Counted from the first letter of the stretch, positions 22,063 through 34,999 are shown. The stretch: DNA of 64,000 bases from Beta vulgaris subsp. vulgaris (GCF_026745355.1 NC_079209.1:19962987-20026986); one strand, 5' to 3'. Translations and numbers: made by a program. The notes: generated by a model from the letters alone, not told the origin.

Positions 22063-23302
22063 TGTGAGGGAGTCTCTAATCCGAGAATTTCATGAAGGTG
22101 GCCTAGCTGGACACTTTGGTATTGAGAAGACCTATACCTTGGTGAGTGATTATTTCTTTTGGCCTAGAATGGTGAAGGATGTCGAATACATTGTCAAAAG
22201 GTGTGTAGCTTGTCAACACGCCAAAGGTCACTCTCTTCCTCAAGGTCAACATCTACCTTCCTACCCCACAAGCCCCATGGGAAGACATTAGCCTTGATTT
22301 GTTACGGGACTTCTAGACAAAACACAACAAAGTGTGGTGATGGTAGTAGTTGATAGATTTTCAAAGATGGCTCATTTTATCCCTAGCCATACTACTCATG
22401 ATGCGGTTCAAACAGCTCTTTTGTACTTCAAAGAAGTGGTTCGTTTACATGGAGTGCCAAGGAGTATGGTTAGTGATCGTGATACTAAGTTCCTAAGTCA
22501 TTTTTGGCTTACATTGTGGAAAAAGATGGGAACCAAGTTGAAGTTTAGCACCTCATCTCATCCACAAACCGATGGACAAACCGAGGTAACTAATCGAACC
22601 TTGGGAACTTTGCTAAGAGCCCTAGCCACTAAAAGTCCGAGACAATGGGAAGAAATGCTACCCCATGCTGAATTTGCATACAATAGGGTACCACATAAGA
22701 TCACTGGATTGAGTCCTTTTGAAGTTGTGTATGGGATCAATCCATGTACTCCTCTTGATTTAGCTCCCCTTCCCATTCGAGAAAAATTTAGTAAAGAGGC
22801 TGATGAACGTGCTAAAGAGATAAAGAAGCTTCATGAACTTGTGAGGACAAGAATCATGCGTGCCAATGCAAAGATCAAAGAAAGAATTGATAAAAAGAAG
22901 CATGATGTTCAATTTTCTCCCGGAGATTGGGTATGGATTCACCTAAGGAAGGAGCGTTTTCCTTCTAAAAGGTGTTCCAAGTTAAGTCCTAGAACAGATG
23001 GTCCCTTCAAAGTTCTTGAGAAGATCAATCCCAATGCTTACAAGATTGAATTACCAGGTGACTATGGTGTTTCTTCTTCTTTTAACATTTCGGATCTTAG
23101 TCCTTTTTATGAAGATGAAGGTGATCTTCCAAGTTTGAGGTCAAACTTTTCTCAACAAGGGGAGGATGTTATAGATGGTGACGAGGCTGCGCCACCATTG
23201 AAGGTTGCCAAGGATACTAAGCTAATTCATTTGGTTGGTGATTGTATCTTCCTTCTTAAACTTGATGAGTTAAATGCTTCTTTCATGGAAGTCTTAATTT
23301 GA
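22063..23302 (+). pseudogene. CRM-like integrase, ORF extends into 3' LTR
   Basis: Zinc-binding H-H-C-C module at about 22090-22225 (HEGGLAGHFGIEKT...CVACQHAK). A small frame break and stop lie near 22291-22315. The catalytic core follows with VVDRFSKMAHF, SDRDTKFLSHFW and the TDGQTEVTNRTL motif. The C-terminal domain has GDWVWIHLRKERFP, DGPFKVLEKIN and NISDLSPFYEDEGDLPSLRS. No classic chromodomain is seen. The frame crosses the LTR start at 23167 and ends at 23302, so the tail is LTR-encoded, as reported for CRM-type integrases that target centromeres. Targeting here is inference. Confidence 0.9.
23157..23166 (+). promoter_or_regulatory. Polypurine tract
   Basis: aaggggagga directly before the 3' LTR TG. 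Primes plus-strand DNA synthesis in LTR elements. It also lies inside the integrase reading frame. Confidence 0.85.
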
Positions 23303-24161
23303 TTCATTAAGTCCTCATTTTCATTATTGTTCTTTTGTTCAAATAAGTTAGATATGTCGAGTCATTAAATCCATAGGAGTTTTATTATTTCATGTATTTC
23401 ATGATAGTGTGTTCATCGTGAGTCCTTAGTTAAATGGAGTCTTATGTAGCTCGTCTTTCTTAGTTAAAATTTAAAAGTACATGGATAATGAAGCTGGATT
23501 ATACGTGCAAAGAAGATGGAGATTACAAGGTGAAAGTGGCGTGAGAATAGGGAATTGTTTCACCCTCATTCCCACGTTCAAATTTGAAACACAAGTGCAG
23601 CAAAACACGCCCCTACAAGCAGCATTGAGGCGCCACTAAAATAGGGAAGTTGTTAGCATTTTAGCCGTTGTAACTAACCGAATGTGGGTTAGTGGCTGAT
23701 CAAGTTTATCATGTAATTGTCCACTAATTAGCACTAGTTGATCATGTACTTAGTGGTTAGTTATTTCTTTAATTCTTTTTAGAAATCAGAAAATTAAGTT
23801 GTAACAAATCCTATTTATATTCGGACAAAGTGAATGAAAAGGGACATGACTTTTATGACTTAAAACGAGAGTTTTATACTTTGCTTAATACTTTGTATTC
23901 TTGGATTGGAATCAAGTGTTTCATACCTATGCTTAACTAATCTTAGCAAGTTAGTTTGTGCTCTTAGGACCTTTTAGATTGCTTGGTGGTGTGACTTATC
24001 CAAGTAGTTTAGAAGTTGCTATTCAATCAAACTTGTGGAATCAAGTCGTTGATTGTCTAATTTTATCAAAATTCCGTCCTGGCTCAGTGCCACACTCAGT
24101 GCCATTGTTAGTCGAAACCTTTAAACTTATATACTTCGAGTGTTACTCCAATTATACAACA
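23167..24161 (+). repeat. 3' LTR of the CRM-like element
   Basis: 995 bp, TG...CA ends, directly followed by the target duplication taatc. The close match to the 5' LTR indicates a fairly recent insertion. It contains the last ~135 bases of the integrase ORF. Confidence 0.95.
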
Positions 24162-25534
24162 TAATCCCAGGATGTTTCTTGCCCTTGGGAGATGGTCAAG
24201 TTGTGTGGGTCTATTTTCGGTATGAAGGGGTTTTTAAGTTTTGCAAACAGTGCGGTTGTGTAGGACATCATACTGGAAGATGTCCAATGTCTGCATACGA
24301 GGCACACCATCTTATTCATCGTCGCTTCATGGAGTTCGAACATGATGGTATGAACATCATGTTTGGTCCTATGGATGTACCTCTTTATACGAATATTATT
24401 CGTGGCTTACCAGATCGGTTTATTTATTGAAATGCTCGTGTGGATTTAACTCGTGTGGTTCCTGACCATGATCCTTATATATTTGATGAACGCCATGTTG
24501 ATGTTCATATGGTGGACTCAAGCTCGAACGAGGAACCGGTGGAGGTGGCAAGCTCTGAACCTTCGCTTGAGCCACCAAATTTGCCATCACAAGCAAATAA
24601 TCCTTCACTTCATGAATCAGACTTCCATACTAATCCCCCTATGTCTTACTCTCGGGGATCACCTGCAAGTGTCACTCAAATTCTATCTCCCGCTGCCAGC
24701 GGCCATGAAGTGCTAGCTCCTCCTAGCCGACGCTTTGCTACTGATGATATTGCTTATGGCCAAATTGGGGATTTTGTATCCCAAAGCAATCCACCCGTAA
24801 ATGCAGTAGCTTCTCCTATTTCATTAATGTCACCTACGGCCGAAGCACAAGTACATCGACGTCGTCCTTTTTATCGTCATCTGGGGATTACTACGCGACC
24901 TCCGAAACCATTTCGTGTGGCCCTCGAGCATGATGAGTGTTATGTGCCTACAAATGCTGCTGCATCGGGGTTTGATCCTCAGTCTCCTTCCCGGGATTCT
25001 CTTAGCAATATGGGGACTCTTGAGGCACTAGTCCAACAAGGAGGAACTACGATTTGTCCTCCGCATCCCGATGAACCTGGCCCTAGTACTTGGTTTTTCC
25101 CAGGTAATAAGCGTAGGGCCGAGGGTTTGATGGATAGTCAATCTGCTAATGATGTCGCAGGCTTGCCTTTAGAGGTGAGTTACAGGTCTAAAGCGGGAAA
25201 ACGACAACGTCTGGAACAATGGGAAGCTAAAGGAGGATTTAATTTAGGCAACCTACATGGCAACGTTTGTACTAAAGCTATTACTGATGTTTCTATGGCT
25301 CGAAGTTTGGGAGTCGAACCTGGTGTGGAGATTATGTCTCCTTTGTCAAAGAAACGTCATGCAGCTACTTCACCATCTATGCCGGCTACGAAATGGATTT
25401 TCAAACGACAACGTGGTAAGGAAGTCGGCTCCAATGCAGATAACATGGACGTACATTTTTCCTTGTTGGTTAAGGTTGCTGATGACTTAACTAGGGTAGT
25501 GACTGACCCAGACCAGTCACCTCTACTTCCATGA
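24162..25534 (+). pseudogene. LINE ORF1, zinc knuckle and C-terminal part
   Basis: Resumes the ORF1 frame right after the Ty3 target duplication. First comes YEGVFKFCKQCGCVGHHTGRCP, a CCHC knuckle (C-x2-C-x4-H-x4-C), then a stop at 24430 and reopening from 24440. The rest to 25534 is a low-complexity Ser/Pro-rich, weakly conserved tail typical of plant L1 ORF1. The stop TGA at 25532-25534 overlaps the ORF2 ATG at 25531-25533 as ATGA, so ORF2 is probably translated by re-initiation. Confidence 0.82.
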
Positions 25535-28500
25535 ATATCCGTTCGTTAAATTGTCGGGGATTGAATACCAGTGACGCCCCGATAATTCCGTACATACGCT
25601 GGGTGGTTGCGACGGTTAAGCCCATGTTTTTGTTTTTGCAAGAAACAAAATGTTCAGTTGCACATGTACAGTCCGTGCTACGAACTACTAATCCACATAC
25701 TGTAGTTGGGGTAGATGCACTAGGGTCTAGTGGTGGGTTGGTTGTGGTTTCTTGGGCACCTTTTGCTGTTAACGTACTTAGGTCCATGTGTAATTTCCTG
25801 TTTTGTAAGATATCAGCAAATAATGGAATGATATGGTACGTTTTGTTTTTGTACGGAGAATCGCGCCAAGAGTATCGTCATTTATTATGGGATCAACTGG
25901 CACACTTGTTAGAGGCATATCCTGACTTTGTCATTATTGGTGATATAAATCAACTTGACCATTATGGGGATAAGTTGGGTGGGGCTACTATGATTAGGAG
26001 GGAGAAGAATATTACCAATTGGAAGCATACTCTACAACTACAAGATATCCCTTTATTGGCCTCGGTTCACTTGGACAAATAACAGGGATGGTGTGGATTT
26101 AATCATGGAACGTCTCGATCGAGTGTATGCGTCCCCAAATTGGAATGACAGATATCCACTTGGTTATATTAAAAATTTCCCTATTCTACATTCTGATCAT
26201 GCAGCTATCTTTTACCAGACAGAGCCACCACCCCAGGTTCATCGTCGGCCATATCAGTTTGAAAATTGGTGCCTCATACACCCTGATTTACCTAACATTA
26301 TTTCGTCTGTATGGCGCATTCCCATAGCTGGGTCAACAATGTACCGGTTCACGAAACATCTATCCATCTTTCGCACTCAGATCAGGCGATGGTGTTTGGA
26401 TCATAAAGTTGTATGGGGGATTGATTGGCAAGAACTTTCTACAAAGTTAATGGCCAATGCGTCTGATATTTCTTCTCTTCCTCAAGGTAACGCCTTCATG
26501 CTCTAACGTCAGCAGGAGTTGGATAAGTCTGCTTTAGCACACTCTTATTGGTCGCAACGATCTAAAGATAAATTCGTTCAAATCGGAGACCTCCCAACCA
26601 AGTTCTTCTATAATAAGATGCGACAAAAACAACGAGCAGCATATATCTACCTACTACGGATAGCAGATGACCAATGGACGGAGGATGGTCCTACCATAGT
26701 GAATACTATTTTACATCATTTCAAGGTTGCATATGGGCCGTCTCAGGTGTCTACTGCCTCTGACCAGGTCCAAGATGAGGCCATTGATTTAGTACTTCGC
26801 GACTTAAATTTACCTCATCTTTCTCTTCTCAACAACAACAGCTCATTCGACCCTTCTCTAAGGATGAAGTGCATGAGGCCATGTTTGGTATTGGTCAGGG
26901 CAAATCTCCTGGGATGGATGGCTCAACGGCCGAGTTTTTCAAACATCACTGGGTTGCCCTCGGAAACGAGGTGTTTCAAGCTGTTAATCACTTCTTCACA
27001 ACAGGTCATACTTCATACATTCAATGGAACCAGACGTTGATTGTTTTGTTGCCTAAAGGATAGAATCCTGAGGATGTGACACAATTTCGGCCAATTAGTT
27101 TATGTAATACCATTTACAAATGTGTTTCGAAATGCCTTGTCAATCGCTTACGGCCATTGCTCTCTGATCTTATCACGGAATATCAGAGTGCCTTCATACC
27201 GGGAAGGCATATGGATGACAACATTTTGATCAGTCATGAGTTAACCCATGTTCTTAATAAACATCGAAGCGGTAATGTTCATCTAGCGGCTCTCAAAAAT
27301 TGACATGAATAAGGCATATGACCGGGTTAACTGGATTTCTCTTAAAAGTTCTTCAGGCCTATGGATTCCCTGCACAGTGGATACAGTTGATTAGTCAATG
27401 TATATCTACAGTGACATATCCATCCTGGTTAATGGACAGTTACAGAGTCCTTTCCTTCCCATTGGGCTCCGTCAGGGTGACCCACTATCCCCTATCTGTT
27501 CTTGTTCTGTATGGATATCTTCTCTCGCATTAATAATGGCTATGGATATTCGACTATTCGAGGGAATTCGAGCTCACAGGTACGCTCCTGCTATATCCCA
27601 TCTGTTTTTTGCTGACGATGCTCTTCTTTTCTTTAAAGCGTCGACTACTTCTTTTACGAAACTGTCCAATCTCCTTGCTCGATTCTGCCATATTTCTGGT
27701 CAAATGCTCAGTTTACGAAAGTCATTTGTTAAATTTCTCCCAAATGTTTCCGAGCACATGCAGGAATACAAACGTATCTTGCAATTGAATGCCAACGTGT
27801 CCCTGGGCACATATCTTGGTACTCCTGTGGATATCCAAGGGAAGAAAACTCAGCACTTCACCTTCTTACTTGATAAAATTTCTCAGCGTATAACTGCGTG
27901 GAATCATTCACCAATTTCGCAAGCTGGGAAATTGATTCTCATTAATTCAGTTCTCATTGCTTCCATAGCTCACATCCTATCCGTCTTCATAACCCACAAC
28001 AATCACTAATAAGTTGGATGCGATGCTAGCACGATTCTTCTGGTCCAATTGCTCAGGTAAAGGAATTGCTTGGAAAAGCAAGGAGCTCTTGCATTTGCAA
28101 AAAGGTGCTGGGGGACTCGGCTACGTAGTATTGCGGTGCACAATCGTTCCCTTCTGATTAAGAAAGTATGGCGTATTCATAGGAATTCCAATGGCCTCAT
28201 CAGTAAAGTATTTGCTGATCAAACTTTGCGCCCTGGTTCATCAATAGCTACACTGCGTCCTATGCGGAGTCAATGTTCTTGGGGTGCGCGCGGGTTAATT
28301 CAAGCTGAGAAGGTGCTCTTGACAAATTACATTTGGAAAATTGGATCCAAGTCCAGATTACGTGCTGGCAATGAGCGCTGGGTTCATGGGAGGATTCCCC
28401 TCTTTCGGGATGATGTCTCTCTTCACACTGCTGCTACTGTTTCCATTGCTTCCCTCTTGTTGCCACACCAACAAGGATGGAATGTTTCCCGGCTTCATTC

Positions 28501-29583
28501 ACTTTTTCATTCCAGCACAGTTCGTGATATACGTGCTCTTGAAGTGCCACGACTCACAAACCAAGAGGACCTTTCTATTTGGCCTTTTACTACTTCGGGC
28601 CAATACACTACCAAATCTGGTTACTACTTCCTCTCTCGACATACCGATATCTACAGCATGAACACCCCTCTCAATTCGGAGTTCTTTCGAATTTTATGGG
28701 GATTGCGCATCATGCCAAAATGGCAAACTAACCTTTCGTACCGTGGTCTGGCTAGTTCAGATGGTTGTCCAAGCTGTAATTTGGAACCTGAGACATGCCA
28801 ACACCTTTTCCGCTTTTGTCATCTAGCCACGTTAGCATGGCAAACTAGCCAACTGAGTATTATTTCCAATGTAACTCCCCTTGTGAGCTTTAAAGACTGG
28901 TTCATTGCATGGATACACTATTTCTACCAGCAGGATGGATACAATGGCCATCGTCTTCCTTTGTTTGTGGCTATTTTATGGGCTATTTGGCAGGGACGGA
29001 ATCAAAAGGTTTTCAACGGAACAATACCTGATCTACCTCTAATCCGTTCACTTTCCAGCAACACTTCACCTTTCTGGCTACTCCTCTTCCTCAGCTTAGG
29101 TTCTTGCATGAGGCACCAGGTCCTCCAGGGTTTCTTTTTGCACATTTTGGGTTATCCTTCTCCGGGGTACCACAGTTATAGATACAAGTGGATGGGTCCT
29201 GGAAGAAGTCTTCTCCTTTGGCCGGTATTGCCTGGGTTGTTGATAACGTCAGTACTGACGCAACGGAGGGGCAAGGTAGTTGCATTTATGCTGAGTCAGC
29301 CCTGGTGGCTGAAGCACGGGCTTGTCTGGGGGCCTTGCTTTGGGCTCAAGCTCGGGGTTATTGTAAAATTTTGATCTACACAGACTCCGAAATCCTGGTC
29401 TGGAGTTTGCTTCATCAAACCACACAACCTATTTCAATTGCATGGACTCTCAACGACATTCGAATCCTGGGACAACAACTTCAATGGTGTCGGATTATAA
29501 AAGCTAATCGGCAACAGGTGCAGAGGGCACATGAACTGGTCAATCATGTTCGCCTAGGACAGATACCAATGGCCACCCTGTAG
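25531..29583 (+). pseudogene. LINE ORF2: endonuclease, RT, zf-RVT, RNase H
   Basis: ATG at 25531 opens an APE-type endonuclease (MNIRSLNCRGLN; FLQETKCS; IIGDINQLDHYGDK; later the SDHAAIFYQ catalytic region, about 26190-26220). The reverse transcriptase follows: GIGQGKSPGMDG (about 26887), FRPISLCNTIYKCVSK, GLRQGDPLSPI (about 27460) and the catalytic FADD box HLFFADDALLFF (about 27600-27635). A zf-RVT domain (CPSCNLEPETCQHLFRFC) lies at about 28765-28820. A C-terminal RNase H, found in many plant L1s, spans about 29185-29583 (AGIAWVVDN; AEARACLGALLWAQ; IYTDSE). At least seven frame breaks and a TAG near 27061 inactivate it. Confidence 0.92.
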
Positions 29584-30321
29584 TTGGTTACTTTTTTTGG
29601 TTTTGTGTTCTTGTACGTTTTACCGATGTCCAAAAAAAAAAAAAAGTGTATAACACAATGGATATAAAAAAAATTAAAGTAGCAACTCCTTGATTAATTA
29701 TGATTCGTCACTAGATCCACCACATGAAGTATGCATCCAATCAACATGTAAATTCTGCTCGTCAAAATAGGGTCATCATAGGGACAAAATAAAATAAAAC
29801 AAAAGCGTGTCAATAAATATACTGAGTACATGTATATGTTGAATATTGAAAACTTTATTTAATTAAACATTTGAAATATTTAATTTCGAAAACCCATTCT
29901 AGATACTTGATATTACTTGTATAATATAAAGTATATAACAATAATAAAAAAAATCCTTTTTCTTGTCTACATACCTTTCCTAAAGTGTGCACATCCCACA
30001 AGTTTTGTATTTCTTACCGAGCCTATGACGAGGGGTTACTACCTTGGTCACATGACTTATACAAAAAATACATGGGTATATAATATAATGGCTACCGTTC
30101 TTACTAATAAATAATAAGATGTTGCCTCTTTATTATGATCATAAAAGATCATATAACTAATAAAAATTCTTCGGAAATAATCCTCCTTTAAAAACATTAG
30201 GAATACTTATACCTTTAGCCATATAAAGGAATAAATAAAATATATATTATTTAATCTTAAAATAATAATAATATTATTAATAATATAAATTTTACTAATA
30301 CTAATAATAAAGATAATACAT

Positions 30322-30720
30322 AGGTCCTGTTTGGCACTAGCGTTTGAGGTAGCGGTTATCGGTTGGACAAGATTGAAACGCTACTTAAGAAAATTATGAG
30401 TGTTTGGTAAGGTAGTGGTTGTAGTAGCGGGTAACAGTTGGAGTAGATTATGAGTAGCGGTTGTGGAACGTTACTACAAGTAACGTTTGAGATTTAGAGG
30501 TAGCGGTCTAGCAAATAAACCCTATATATTAGCATAAGGTAGAATTATTAACTAATTTTTTTATCTTTTACAATTCCAACAGCTACTTTTGCCAAACACT
30601 TCTAATTAAACAACTAATTTAATCGCTTACCGCTGACAGCTACTAGTAGACAGCTAGTAGCTACCCCCAACCGCTACCGCTAACAGCTACTGGAACTGCT
30701 AGTTTTGCCAAATATGCCCA
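30322..30720. mobile_element. hAT-type MITE
   Basis: Ends aggtcctgtttggcacta and, reverse complement of the right end, tgggcatatttggcaaaac. This is the common ...TGTTTGGCA hAT MITE terminus. An imperfect 8-bp duplication, taatacat (30314-30321) against taatgaat (30721-30728), flanks it. Subterminal tagcggtt / aaccgcta repeats fold it into a near-palindrome. No coding capacity. Confidence 0.85.
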
Positions 30721-31082
30721 TAATGAATAACATGTTGACATGAATTGGCGTGATATCTCAAGCTAAGTACTAAACTACAAACATAAGTGAATATGAAACA
30801 TTAATAAGATGCTTTCCAAATTCATAATAATCTCATTAAGTTCAAAATATAACTTACAAAACATGTACTTTAATCTAAAATATTTTCCTAAAAACATGAT
30901 ATTACGCTTGTAAAATAATTATTAAAGATCTATATATACATGCACCTTAAAATAAAAAGACTACTGATGGAGAAAGAAAAATGGTAGGCTAAGAAACAGA
31001 GAGAGTTTAAACTTGAGAAAAGAGATGTATTTTACAAATTTGGTGTGAAGATTATGAGGGGAGGAGACCCCTATCTATACTA

Positions 31083-31399
31083 CTCCCTCCGTTTCCTAAA
31101 GATTTTCCCTCTTTCCGTTTAAGGGTGTTTCCAAAAGATCTTCCCTCTTTTGCTTTATTCCTTATTTGGCAAAACAAATTTCCCTATTTACCCTCTCATG
31201 TCACTATCATATGGTCCACCATTACATTATTAATTCAATTTTACTCCCTTTCTCTCTCCTACTTTAACCCCTTTTATTTGTTTATTTATCTTAACCCCTT
31301 TCTCTCTCCTACTTTACTCACACCGTGCCCCACACAACTTGATTCTCCTTGGTATCTGTAGAAACAGTAAGTGGGAAGATTTTTAGGAAATGGAGGGAG
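31083..31399. mobile_element. Stowaway-type (Tc1/mariner) MITE
   Basis: Terminal inverted repeats ctccctccgtttcctaaa and tttaggaaatggagggag, flanked by TA duplications at 31081-31082 and 31400-31401. The CTCCCTCCGT end is diagnostic of Stowaway MITEs. The 317-bp interior is non-coding; the ORF across it is accidental. Confidence 0.97.
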
Positions 31400-32096
31400 T
31401 AGTAGGGTAGATAGAGTTCAAGTGGGACTAGAAAACTAGAAGATGGGTTTAACAGAAAAGATAACCCAAATATACCTAAGATCTAACAAAATTTTGCGAT
31501 CAGCCAACTAAAATTCGAAAAAGATATAAATTATCTTGTAATACATTATTCTTGAAGCTAAAATATAAAAAGATAAGCAAAAAAGTCAAAGGAACAAAAC
31601 TTGATCAAACATACTCCCCGTGTACTAACTTGTTTAGCTACGCCCGGAATTTTTATTTCTTTTTTCAAAAATTATTAAAAAAGACGGTCTAATTTTAATA
31701 TAAAAGTAGACCTAGTCACTATTGGGCTTATTCTATTTTTAATATTGGGCTTACCATTGCCTAATTTTAATTTAAAAGTAGGCGGTCTCTTACAAGACGA
31801 ACTCTTCTTTTTTTTTGTAAAATCTCTTTTCTTTTTTTCTTTTTGTAACTTTTTTGGATTTATTTTTAATTTTTTTCTAAACAAACTACTTGAATTTTAA
31901 AAATTAGTAAACTTAGGTTGAAAATTCATTTGGACTAGAATTCGCTTTAAATACCCAAACTTTTTCTTATAAAAGCCTATCTTAAGCCTTTTTAACAATT
32001 CATAAGCCTTTTTAGTAAATAAAATCTTTTTAAAAATTAATTTTTTTCTAAAAATATAAGTATTAATTTAATAAAAATACGGAGTTTTGCAGACTA

Positions 32097-34999
32097 CTCC
32101 CTTAAATAAAAGAAGTTTCGTCCTCGAAACTTGAAGCAAGCAAATAAGAAATAAAGCAAGTAATTCACGTATACAAGTTCTCTATATACAATTAAGTTGA
32201 GTCACCAAGTAACTCATCGAACAAGTCAAAATTAGGTTAAAAAAAGTGTTATAAGTCAAAATCGCGAAACTCTATCGCATTCTACCCCCTTAAAAGGAGT
32301 TACGTCCTCGTAACTTGCTAACGCTTAAAACTTGACTCTAAATTATTTACCAATTTTGTATTACAAACAATATAACAAACATTGTTGGGAATGAAATAAT
32401 AAATTCACTAGAGAGATAACAGTTTCGGAAATATCTTTTAAGCTTTAAATCATTTAACCTCTATTTCAAGGTATTAATAATAGAAATAGTTACCTTCAAT
32501 AATAGATCAACATAATAAAGAAAATATTTAAGTAAAAAAAGTAGTTATGACAAACTAAAAAAAGTTTATACAATTTGAATAGGAAAATTTTCTAGATTCT
32601 AGAATAATAAAGAATTACATAATGATACAAAATACAAGTGTTGTAGGAAAACAATTTGAGAAAATTAAATACTAATACATTATCAAAATGTTATAATATA
32701 GTGAGAATAAAAGAACTTTATAAAACCTTTTGTAAGCTTTACGCGAAAATATAATATTCATACAAGTCTATCTTTTTTTTAAAAAAAAACTTTACTTTCT
32801 CCTCAAATTTTACTCAACTTCACATAACTCAGGAAGGTCTCAAAATGAATATCATAAAAAAATAATCTTTCATCTTACTTTATTACGAATCAAAATCAAA
32901 TCAAGTCATCATTATTATTCACAAGCAAAACTTATTAGTATATATACTAACACAACATATACTTGAAGAAAAAAAAAGACTTTCGTACTTAAGTCTTCAA
33001 AACTAGGGTTCCATAAAAATCTAAAATTTCCTTAAAGTATCATAATCAATATATTTTCAAATAAACAAAAGTCAACTATAGGACTTGAGACAATAACTAA
33101 ACAAAATTGCTTGAAATTTATATACTCTTCATTTCAATAAAATTAACTCATTTATATAACATATACTCAATGCTCAAATCCATATGGCAAAAATACCACA
33201 ACTCATTCCAAAATTAACCACATTGAGTGACTAGTTTTTTTTTTTTTTTTTTCCTTTTCTTCTTCATTAAGCTCTTGATTTTTATTTTCCGAAAGTAAAT
33301 GTCTTCCAATATTAGAGTCACTTAAATCTTTTAATAATTGATCATTTATAACTCATTGTAGGAAATATTGTATAAAAACCAACAATTATTGTGAATACAA
33401 TATCACTCAAGCAAGTGTTTAAGAATACTTCCAAAATTAATACTCCATTGACACTCAATAATCTTCCAAAATAAAATCAACTTATCGTACATTTAGAGAG
33501 TTCTAGTATCTTATTACTTTCACCTATTAAAACAAGAACGATCTAGAGAAACCTACTAAAAATTCAAATATGGTTTTGCTTCGTACTTTATTTGCTTAGT
33601 TATAACAACGATAGCTCTTTTTAAAATATATGCGATTCAGCATGGGGAAAAACTCTTTAGTTAAACCAAACTTCAAATATGGTAGCTCATAAACCTATAA
33701 GGTCCTCATAATATTCCTTATTTTGTCACTTTTAAAGGTTATATCTATATCATTGCTAATATGGTGTTGGTTGTATCCATAAACATAATACATAACTTAT
33801 CTAATCTTGATAGCTCATCCAAACTAGTAGAAATCATTGATCTCCTACTTGTTTCCACAAATTATGAAATTTTCCTTCTTTACTCATGTCACTATATATT
33901 AAAGGTCATCCAACTGAAGAAAACTTCAAATTACTATTTCACAATTCTTAGCACATAATATAAGGTATTGTCTTATTCACTCCTACTAAAATAACTACTA
34001 AATTTCTGTCCTTCAACGGAATAAACCAAAATAATTTTCATCTTTAATGAATCTAAAATACTCAATTAATAGTCTTACTTTGAAGTCATAGGTTCTCCTA
34101 GCACTTATAAATCCACAAAATAAACATATTGATGCTTTATAGAATGTATATAAATCACTTTGCATGAATTGGATCACATGCATATATGTCATATAAGACA
34201 TTAAATAACCAAGTTCATCTCATAGAAAATATACATGCCAAAAAAATAAATCATAAGAGATAGTAATACCACACCTTGCAAGTATCTTCTTAATAAGATG
34301 TTATGAAAGACAGAATGATACCTCAATTCTTATAATTCTTATAATAAACAATAAATTTTTTCTTTTGCTTATAAAAAATAAGTCACACTTAGTTAAAATA
34401 TATTTAAAATAATCAACTTACAAATAGAATGATAAACACTAAATAAACATTTTAAAAAAAATCAATATAATTCCAAAAAATATATATATATATATATGTA
34501 GATTTATAAGTAAAATAAAGATTGCATGTTGACATAATAGTCAGAATAAAAATAACATTTGAAATGAATCGAAAAAATATTTGAAATTTCTAAAAAAACA
34601 TTTCGTTTGATATTTTTGAAAAATACATATGTACGTGTATGACCAGCGAAGTTATTTATCTCAGTACTAAGTTCATAGTGTATGAATAATTAGTCGAGTG
34701 AATTCCCAGGAAAGAGAGGTGCGGTACAACGGCCAACTTAAGTACCAACTCTTTCTTAGCCTGAACTTTCATCGGAAAAATAAATCCACATACTTATTAC
34801 GTTCTTCAAAATATAAATCAGAGAATATTTATTTTTGAAAATATAAGTATTTGCATAAAAAGAATGAAGTATTTTTTTCACATAATATAAAATGTCAAAA
34901 AATGCAGATAGAATGCGGAACTCTATCATATATGCCCCTTCTAGATCTACCCATATTTTTATTGACTGTTTATTTTATTTTCAAAAAGAACCAGAAAAA
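32097..34999 (-). other. Non-coding interior of a minus-strand Ty3-type element
   Basis: About 2.9 kb of very AT-rich sequence with no gag or pol motif on either strand. At the low end the minus strand reads the two tail motifs of the Tekay-type element in order: ...ccttttaagggggtagaatgcgat (32283-32310 region), then cgaggacgaaacttctttta (32105-32130). At the high end lies the primer-binding site. This looks like the interior of a large non-autonomous element whose coding region was replaced or fully eroded. Confidence 0.5.

Larger units (their letters stand above)
16415..24161 (+). mobile_element. Ty3/gypsy chromovirus (CRM-like), complete with LTRs
   Basis: The two LTRs (16415-17424 and 23167-24161) start TGTTATAG and end in ACAACA. 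They are flanked by the 5-bp duplication taatc (16410-16414 and 24162-24166). A primer-binding site, gag-pol and polypurine tract lie between. It is inserted in LINE ORF1 and itself contains a hAT element (17579-18926). The gag-pol ORF runs about 135 bp into the 3' LTR, a feature reported for centromeric CRM elements. CRM assignment is inference; the Ty3 chromovirus-like order PR-RT-RH-INT is clear. Confidence 0.9.
15358..29643 (+). mobile_element. Near full-length L1-type LINE, split by a Ty3 element
   Basis: Flanked by the 14-bp direct repeat aagtgtataacaca at 15344-15357 and 29644-29657. It has a 5' UTR, ORF1, ORF2 and an A tail (29632-29643). Removing the inserted Ty3 element and its 5-bp duplication leaves about 6.5 kb, a normal plant L1 length, so it inserted essentially full length. 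ORF1 and ORF2 now carry several frameshifts and stops. It inserted into an older minus-strand LTR. Confidence 0.93.
29658..32096 (-). repeat. Minus-strand Ty3-type LTR (right part, after LINE)
   Basis: Continues the LTR interrupted at 15357. On the minus strand it would start near 32096 (TGCAAAACTCCGTA) directly after the polypurine-like ttatttaagggagtag. Together with 15156-15357 it would form one LTR of about 2.6 kb, including two MITEs (30322-30720, 31083-31399). No coding content. The start resembles the LTR start at 40136 only loosely, so either the pair is old or they are different families. Confidence 0.5.

Noticed and set aside
31125..31361. 78-aa hydrophobic ORF
   Set aside because: It lies entirely inside the Stowaway MITE and has no homology cue.
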